Shown piece after piece: positions 5,915 through 9,234 of a stretch of 9,234 bases of DNA. Both the position numbers and the translations under genes were made by a program. Under the pieces are notes generated by a model. The model saw only the letters and a program-made list of their open reading frames with translations. It had not been told where the DNA came from and did not search any database. The stretch is from Zetaproteobacteria bacterium (GTDB taxonomy: Bacteria; Pseudomonadota; Zetaproteobacteria; Mariprofundales; Mariprofundaceae): contig JAJRTX010000334.1 of NCBI GenBank assembly GCA_021545665.1, positions 1 through 9,234 on the forward strand, in the 5' to 3' direction. Position 1 is the first letter of the stretch, and each line of letters begins with the position of its first letter.

Positions 5915-6292
5915 TTAAGCAGCCGCCAGATGCCCGTGACTGGTGTGTGTGATCCGGTTCTCTGTACCGACATAAACCAGTGCAGGCTTAAAATATTCAG
6001 CTTCAGCTGCTTCCAGTTCGGCATAAGTGCAGATGATCAGCAGATCTCCGGGGCTGGCCTTGTGTGCAGCTGCACCGTTCACACCGATGGTGCCGGAGGC
6101 TCTGGGTGCAGTGATGGCATAAGTGGTGAAGCGTTTGCCATTGTTTACATTATAAATATGCAGTTGTTCAAACGGCAGAATGTTTGCTGCATCCATCAAA
6201 TCCTGATCAATGGCACAGGAACCCTCATAGTCCAGTTCGGCATGAGTAACCGTGGCTCGGTGCAGTTTTGATTTTAGCATGGTGAGTTTCAT
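5915..6292 (-). CDS. panD: aspartate 1-decarboxylase (pyruvoyl-dependent)
   Basis: The product decarboxylates L-aspartate to beta-alanine, one of the two substrates of pantothenate synthetase. The 125-residue proenzyme has the self-cleavage site Gly24-Ser25 in YEGSCAID, where Ser25 becomes the pyruvoyl group. Also present are Lys9 near the start ([14 protein letters not shown]), the substrate-binding region around Arg54 to Tyr58 (RFTTY), and NGAAAH. The start codon overlaps the panC stop as ATGA (6292-6289), which implies translational coupling. GGGGAAA lies upstream within the end of panC. All catalytic features are present, so an active enzyme is expected. Confidence 0.96.
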   Translation of the reverse strand: MKLTMLKSKLHRATVTHAELDYEGSCAIDQDLMDAANILPFEQLHIYNVNNGKRFTTYAITAPRASGTIGVNGAAAHKASPGDLLIICTYAELEAAEAEYFKPALVYVGTENRITHTSHGHLAAA

Positions 6293-7164
6293 GATTGTTT
6301 CCCCGTATTCGTTGGCGCTGCATCCAATTGAAGCGGCATGTTATCAATCAGACGGGTTTTGCCAACTGTGGCGGCAATAAACGCCCGAATCTGCTGGCTT
6401 GTGCCCAGCATTCTCTTTATTTTCAATGAATTCGCATTACGAATATCGAGATACTCTGGCGTAATGCCGTTGTCAGCAAGTTGCTTGCTCGCTGTGCTTT
6501 TCAATACCTCACCATTCTTTTCACCATTTGCAGCCATCCGCTGCATGGTAACCAGAACCTGAGAGAGTAAAACAGCCTTGCGCCTGTCCTGTTCTGATAA
6601 ATAACGGTTGCGGCTGCTCATCGCCAGCCCGTCCGACTCGCGCCGTGTTGTTCCGGTAACAATCTCGATTGGCATTTGCAAATCGTTTACCATACGGCGG
6701 ATGATGGTCAGTTGCTGCCAGTCTTTTTCACCGAATACGGCAATGTCGGGCTGGATGATATTAAACAGGACATTCACCACTGTAACCACGCCGTCGAAAT
6801 GGCCGGGACGCGATGCGCCACAGAGATTGTCAGAGAGCTTGGTGGCTTTCAGTGTGATTTTAGCACCACTCTTCGGATACAGCATAGTCGGGTGGAAGAC
6901 GAAGTTGACGCCCTCGGCGGCGCACAGTTTGGCATCGGATTCAAAAGTGCGAGGATATTTCTTCATATCCTCGTTCGGCCCGAACTGCAATGGATTGACA
7001 TAAATACTGACGACAACAATATCAGCAAGACTTCTGGCTTTGCGGATCAGACTCAGATGCCCTTCATGCAGACAGCCCATGGTTGGCACAAAGGCAATCG
7101 ATTTGCATCCACGCAGTGGTTTAAGCTGGCGACGGATTTCAGCTGTGCTGTGGGCGACTCTCAT
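6289..7164 (-). CDS. panC: pantothenate synthetase (pantoate--beta-alanine ligase)
   Basis: The product joins pantoate and beta-alanine with ATP, through a pantoyl-adenylate, to make pantothenate. From ATG 7164 it has 291 residues. [16 protein letters not shown] (25-40) carries the HxGH signature (His33-His36), FGEKDWQQL (144-152) is conserved, and [13 protein letters not shown] (178-190) is the KMSKS-like loop. An upstream in-frame GTG at 7209 would add 15 residues (MRKEEQTTSVHGLFP) unlike the family and encoded by the inserted sequence, so ATG 7164 is preferred. Neither start has a clear ribosome binding site. The ATG overlaps the stop of an open frame running through the insertion, and the 3' end overlaps panD by ATGA. 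Confidence 0.95.
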   Translation of the reverse strand: MRVAHSTAEIRRQLKPLRGCKSIAFVPTMGCLHEGHLSLIRKARSLADIVVVSIYVNPLQFGPNEDMKKYPRTFESDAKLCAAEGVNFVFHPTMLYPKSGAKITLKATKLSDNLCGASRPGHFDGVVTVVNVLFNIIQPDIAVFGEKDWQQLTIIRRMVNDLQMPIEIVTGTTRRESDGLAMSSRNRYLSEQDRRKAVLLSQVLVTMQRMAANGEKNGEVLKSTASKQLADNGITPEYLDIRNANSLKIKRMLGTSQQIRAFIAATVGKTRLIDNMPLQLDAAPTNTGKQS

Positions 7165-7475
7165 CGGAAACAATCCATGGACACTGGTAGTTTGTTCTTC
7201 TTTACGCACCCAAAGAAGAACAAAGACAAATTGGCAGGATAGCCAATTTGGACGGCTAAAGGCCGCTCATAGAGTGAAGGGCATGGATGCCCTGAATCAA
7301 AGGAACCCTGTTGTTTCAGAATGAACCTATCGTACGGCGAGGCAGCGCCGCTTGCTCTCCTTTGGATTCCCTCGCAGGCGTTATTTCGCTTGGTCACTGC
7401 TCCGAAGCTCTTTTCCGACCGAAATAACTTTGCTCGGCAGAACTGCAAGGGGGAGTTTAAAAAGCCAGGAATCAT
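7161..7475 (-). CDS. open frame bridging panB and panC, 104 aa; doubtful protein
   Basis: The frame starts in ATGA shared with the panB stop (7475-7472) and ends in ATGA shared with the panC start (7164-7161). Its translation has no recognisable domain and reads like translated repeat DNA, with hairpin-forming segments underneath. A real protein is unlikely. However, an open frame with coupling overlaps at both ends would let ribosomes leaving panB travel to panC, which has no ribosome binding site. It may be retained for that purpose rather than for its product. Confidence 0.3.
   Translation of the reverse strand: MIPGFLNSPLQFCRAKLFRSEKSFGAVTKRNNACEGIQRRASGAASPYDRFILKQQGSFDSGHPCPSLYERPLAVQIGYPANLSLFFFGCVKKNKLPVSMDCFR
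7165..7471. mobile_element. 307-bp insertion at the panB/panC junction, flanked by ATGA
   Basis: In many pan operons panB and panC are adjacent or overlap. Here 307 bp separate them, and both boundaries carry ATGA (minus strand 7475-7472 and 7164-7161). Removing the insert and one ATGA would restore a panB/panC overlap identical in form to the panC/panD overlap. The insert has several inverted repeats: TTTGTTCTTCTTT/AAAGAAGAACAAA (7191-7224), CAAATTGGC/GCCAATTTG (7227-7250), AGGGCAT/ATGCCCT (7278-7293), and GTTATTTCG/CGAAATAAC (7380-7428). No terminal inverted repeats or transposase are visible. A dispersed structured repeat element is inferred; no second copy lies in this window. Confidence 0.55.
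7191..7224. repeat. perfect 13-bp hairpin just upstream of the panC start
   Basis: TTTGTTCTTCTTT (7191-7203) and AAAGAAGAACAAA (7212-7224) are exact inverted copies around an 8-base loop. In the mRNA the hairpin ends 26 bases before ATG 7164, and its loop holds the alternative GTG start (7209-7207). It could hinder independent initiation at panC or pause transcription. It is AT-rich and has no U-run in the direction of transcription. Confidence 0.6.
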
Positions 7476-8263
7476 TTTTCCGGAAAGCGACCGGATTTGA
7501 CATCGCTGGCCCAGCGGGAGATGGCGTCCGTCATCACTTCTCGCACATTGGCATAGGCCGGAGCGAATGGAGGATTGGATTCAGAGATGCCGAGCAGATC
7601 GTTCCATACCAGAACCTGTGCATCGCAACTGGCTCCGGCACCGATGCCGACAGTGGGAATATCGATTATGCCGGTGATTTCAGCGGCCAGATCGACCGGA
7701 ATATTTTCCAGTACGACACAAATCGCATCGGCATCACTCACAGCTTTTGCATCCCTGATGAGCTGTTGTTGTTCTGATTTGTCTTTTCCGCGTTTACCGT
7801 AGGAACCGAATTTCTTTACTGATTGCGGTGTCAGGCCGATATGAGCGACCACGGCAATGCCGCGCTCAGCCAGAAAACGAATTGTTTCGGCCATGTACTC
7901 GCCGCCCTCGATTTTTACTGCATCGCAGCCACTTTCCTGTAATACACGAACGGATGAATCAAAAGCCTGTTCAGGTGATTTCTGATAGCTGCCGAAGGGC
8001 ATATCGCACACTACCCAGGAAGAGGAATGACCGCGTACAACGGCTGTGGTATGATAAATCATCTGATCCAGTGTGACGGGAAGGGTGGAATCATAACCAA
8101 GGCAAACCATGCCCAGTGAGTCGCCTACAAGCAGTACATCGCATCCGGCAGCTTCGGCAATTCTGGCGCTGGCAGCATCATAGGCTGTCAGCCAAACTGT
8201 TTTTTCACCACTTTGCTTGGCACGTCTGAGCGTCGTTGCAGTGATTGTTTTTCTGTTTTTCAT
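7472..8263 (-). CDS. panB: 3-methyl-2-oxobutanoate hydroxymethyltransferase
   Basis: The product transfers a hydroxymethyl group from methylenetetrahydrofolate to alpha-ketoisovalerate, giving ketopantoate, the first step of pantothenate synthesis. The 263-residue TIM barrel shows LTAYDAASARIAE (25-37), LLVGDSLGMV (44-53), DMPFGSY (87-93), AVKIEGG (115-121) and VLENIP (184-189). The metal ligands expected are Asp48, Asp87 and Glu119, and the catalytic base Glu186. ATG 8263 is chosen because GGAAAGG ends five bases upstream and it gives the family's usual length; GTG 8269 would add two residues. It is the first gene of the pan operon. The reductase panE or ilvC is not in this window. Confidence 0.96.
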   Translation of the reverse strand: MKNRKTITATTLRRAKQSGEKTVWLTAYDAASARIAEAAGCDVLLVGDSLGMVCLGYDSTLPVTLDQMIYHTTAVVRGHSSSWVVCDMPFGSYQKSPEQAFDSSVRVLQESGCDAVKIEGGEYMAETIRFLAERGIAVVAHIGLTPQSVKKFGSYGKRGKDKSEQQQLIRDAKAVSDADAICVVLENIPVDLAAEITGIIDIPTVGIGAGASCDAQVLVWNDLLGISESNPPFAPAYANVREVMTDAISRWASDVKSGRFPEK

Positions 8264-8279
8264 GTGCACCTTTCCGCTT

Positions 8280-8298
8280 CGGCCCGCGATGGGTGCCG
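8280..8298 (-). promoter_or_regulatory. GC-rich leader hairpin ahead of panB
   Basis: On the minus strand CGGC, a bulged A, CC, a six-base loop, GG and GCCG (8298-8280) can pair into a short stem. It ends four bases before the ribosome binding site region. Hairpins with bulged adenosines define the published pan RNA motif found upstream of pan genes. I cannot confirm that this is an example, and the match may be superficial. Confidence 0.25.
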
Positions 8299-8317
8299 TC
8301 TTTCAGGATTTGCCAAC

Positions 8318-8345
8318 GCTATATGTGTCTTCTGTCTTATGACAA
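8318..8345 (-). promoter_or_regulatory. candidate promoter of the pan operon
   Basis: On the minus strand TTGTCA (8345-8340), a 16-base spacer and TATAGC (8323-8318) resemble a sigma70 promoter. RNA would start near 8311, leaving a leader of about 47 nt before panB. The half palindromic repeat and the IS remnants lie immediately upstream. Confidence 0.4.
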
Positions 8346-8371
8346 GCAAGTACTGAAAGATACATACATAT

Positions 8372-8424
8372 GAGCCACTTGCAAAAGTCGCGGATGGCAA
8401 ACGGTTTCCCCACTTCGGCGTATT
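8372..8424 (+). repeat. left half of palindromic repeat, interrupted
   Basis: GAGCCACTTGCAAAAGTC (8372-8389) followed by core sequence to 8424 matches the full copy at 4174-4226, including TTTCCCCACTTCGGCGTATT. At about 8425 the match stops and the expected right half (CTTATCCACC and the inverted arm) is missing. Sequence next to an ISL3 transposase follows, so an IS insertion may have cut this copy. Confidence 0.7.
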
Positions 8425-8504
8425 TTCAGGCTGAATATTCGCTGCATGGAACCACCATGCCCCTAAATTTAATAGAGTATCCGGATTCTGTGATTGATAT
8501 TCCA
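8425..8504. other. non-coding end region of the ISL3-type element
   Basis: These 80 bases lie between the broken palindromic repeat and the transposase stop codon and should contain the element's right terminus. TATCCGGATTCTGTG (8478-8492) resembles ISL3-type terminal sequence, and GCATGG-AACCA-CCATGC (8444-8460) is a small palindrome. The partner end lies outside the window, so the exact boundary cannot be set. Confidence 0.4.
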
Positions 8505-9128
8505 TCAAAACTGCTCTTCTTCAATCATCCGTACCAGTGTTGATATGTCCGCACCGTAGTTTTTAACTGTGTGGATTCGGCGCGTTCCTTGCGACATCCC
8601 TGACCCTTTATCTGACATTGAATAAGCCACATTATTCCATTCCATTGAGTCTGAGATAGTTCGTTTCTTGGCTCTATAACTCGATGATACTTTCTTCTTC
8701 TTTTGCATGCCTTCAATAAAAAGGATTCTGGCACGAAGCGCCTCAAAACTATAACCGCGTCCCAATCGGTTCATCACTCTGATAAGGCTGTTCAGTGACT
8801 CTGTATAGGCATTGGTGATCGGATGATCGAAGTATGCAAACACTTGTTCGTGCCAGTTGCCCATAGCCCTTGTTATCGGTTCAAATGAGCCCATAAACTC
8901 TAGTGGTATCTGGCTTTGCCAGAGATCGTAAAGGCTCTCTGCCTGCGCCCTGTCGTTGGCATTCCATATCTCATAGAAGGTTTCCTTGAGATTGTATGCG
9001 ACTCCCAGCTCTGGATAGCTTTCAATCCATCCAGACAGCTTCAGGACTTCATTCATATCAAGGTCGGCACGGCGTTTCAAAAGCACGAAACGATCATGCA
9101 TCAGCCCACGCCTTTGCTTTGGGTCCAA
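8505..9128 (-). pseudogene. ISL3-family transposase, C-terminal half (5' truncated)
   Basis: The 207 remaining residues match the C-terminal part of ISL3-family DDE transposases. WIESYPELGVAYNLKETF (34-51) lies early, and the last catalytic acid is probably Glu110 in the conserved region HPITNAYTESLNSLIR (102-117), before the family-typical RLGRGYSFEALRARIL (121-136). Full-length members have roughly 400 or more residues, so about half is lost. The frame meets a stop at 9137-9135, inside the sequence of a second IS that begins at about 9129. TTG 9128 is therefore only where the visible remnant begins, not a real start. The remnant lies upstream of the pan operon on the same strand. Confidence 0.88.
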
Positions 9129-9234
9129 TGTTATTCAGCGTGCAAAATTGACCCCCTAGAGGGGCAAATCAGCGTCCAATTTTGACCCCCCTGTATCATC
9201 CCCAACTATTGATTTAGTTGGAGGTAAAAACAGG
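9129..9234 (+). mobile_element. left end of an IS21-type insertion sequence
   Basis: The end begins TGTTATTCAG at the point where the ISL3 transposase frame breaks. Two direct 21-bp repeats, 9136-9156 and 9170-9190 (CAGCGT...TTGACCCCC, three mismatches), are typical of the multiple terminal repeats of IS21-family elements. A CCCCT-AG-AGGGG palindrome (9153-9164) lies between them. GGAGG at 9220-9224 in the plus direction suggests the istA start codon just past the window edge. No coding sequence of this element is visible, so the family call rests on the terminal architecture. Confidence 0.7.

Noticed and set aside
7227..7293. Small hairpins 7227-7250 and 7278-7293 as intrinsic terminators between panB and panC
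   Set aside because: Neither is followed by a T-run in the direction of transcription, and the downstream pan genes would be cut off from the promoter.
7040..7324. Plus-strand open frames across the panC/panB junction and panC
   Set aside because: They lie antisense to well-supported panC or inside the structured insertion, show no domain, and are shadows of the coding strand.
8260..8508. 82-codon minus-strand frame between the ISL3 remnant and panB
   Set aside because: It reads through the palindromic repeat and the panB promoter region, has no ribosome binding site, and its translation matches nothing I recognise.

Overview
The window looks like the chromosome of a Gram-negative bacterium of moderate GC content, most likely proteobacterial. 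The evidence is a def-fmt pair, an M23 peptidase followed by a bactofilin, and a panB-panC-panD cluster, all with ordinary bacterial gene structure. I cannot name the genus. Several of the intergenic gaps hold short repeats or IS sequence, so the genome appears rich in small mobile or palindromic elements.

Plus-strand half (1-2876). The window opens in the last codons of peptide deformylase (def). A gap of about 250 bp follows, then fmt (methionyl-tRNA formyltransferase), so the two genes for N-formylmethionine handling are neighbours. Next come a possible 33-residue Cys-rich ORF, a membrane-anchored M23 (LytM) peptidoglycan endopeptidase with an internal 38-residue tandem duplication, and a bactofilin whose start lies inside the peptidase gene. 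The last two are probably a cell-shape or wall-remodelling module.

Minus-strand half (8263 down to 2935). A pantothenate operon runs panB, a 307-bp insertion, panC, panD, then a COG2509-like FAD-dependent dehydrogenase. The insertion lies exactly at the panB/panC junction, is flanked by ATGA on both sides, and contains an open frame that joins the panB stop to the panC start. After an 87-bp palindromic repeat comes a DEAD-box helicase homologue. It keeps the overall fold signature but has lost its Walker A lysine, its DEAD box, its SAT motif and the motif VI arginines, so it is predicted to be a pseudo-helicase.

Right edge (8372-9234). Half of the palindromic repeat is followed by the 3' half of an ISL3-family transposase. 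That gene is cut at 9128/9129 by the left end of a second, IS21-type element, with two terminal repeats and a strong ribosome binding site that places the istA start just beyond the window.

A palindromic repeat family (arm GAGCCACTTGCAAAAGTC) occurs as one full copy and three partial copies, plus a possible core remnant, all in gaps between genes. The strongest candidates for something undescribed are the pseudo-helicase with a structured leader, the panB/panC insertion that preserves ATGA coupling, the repeat family, and the Cys-rich mini-ORF overlapping the M23 start.
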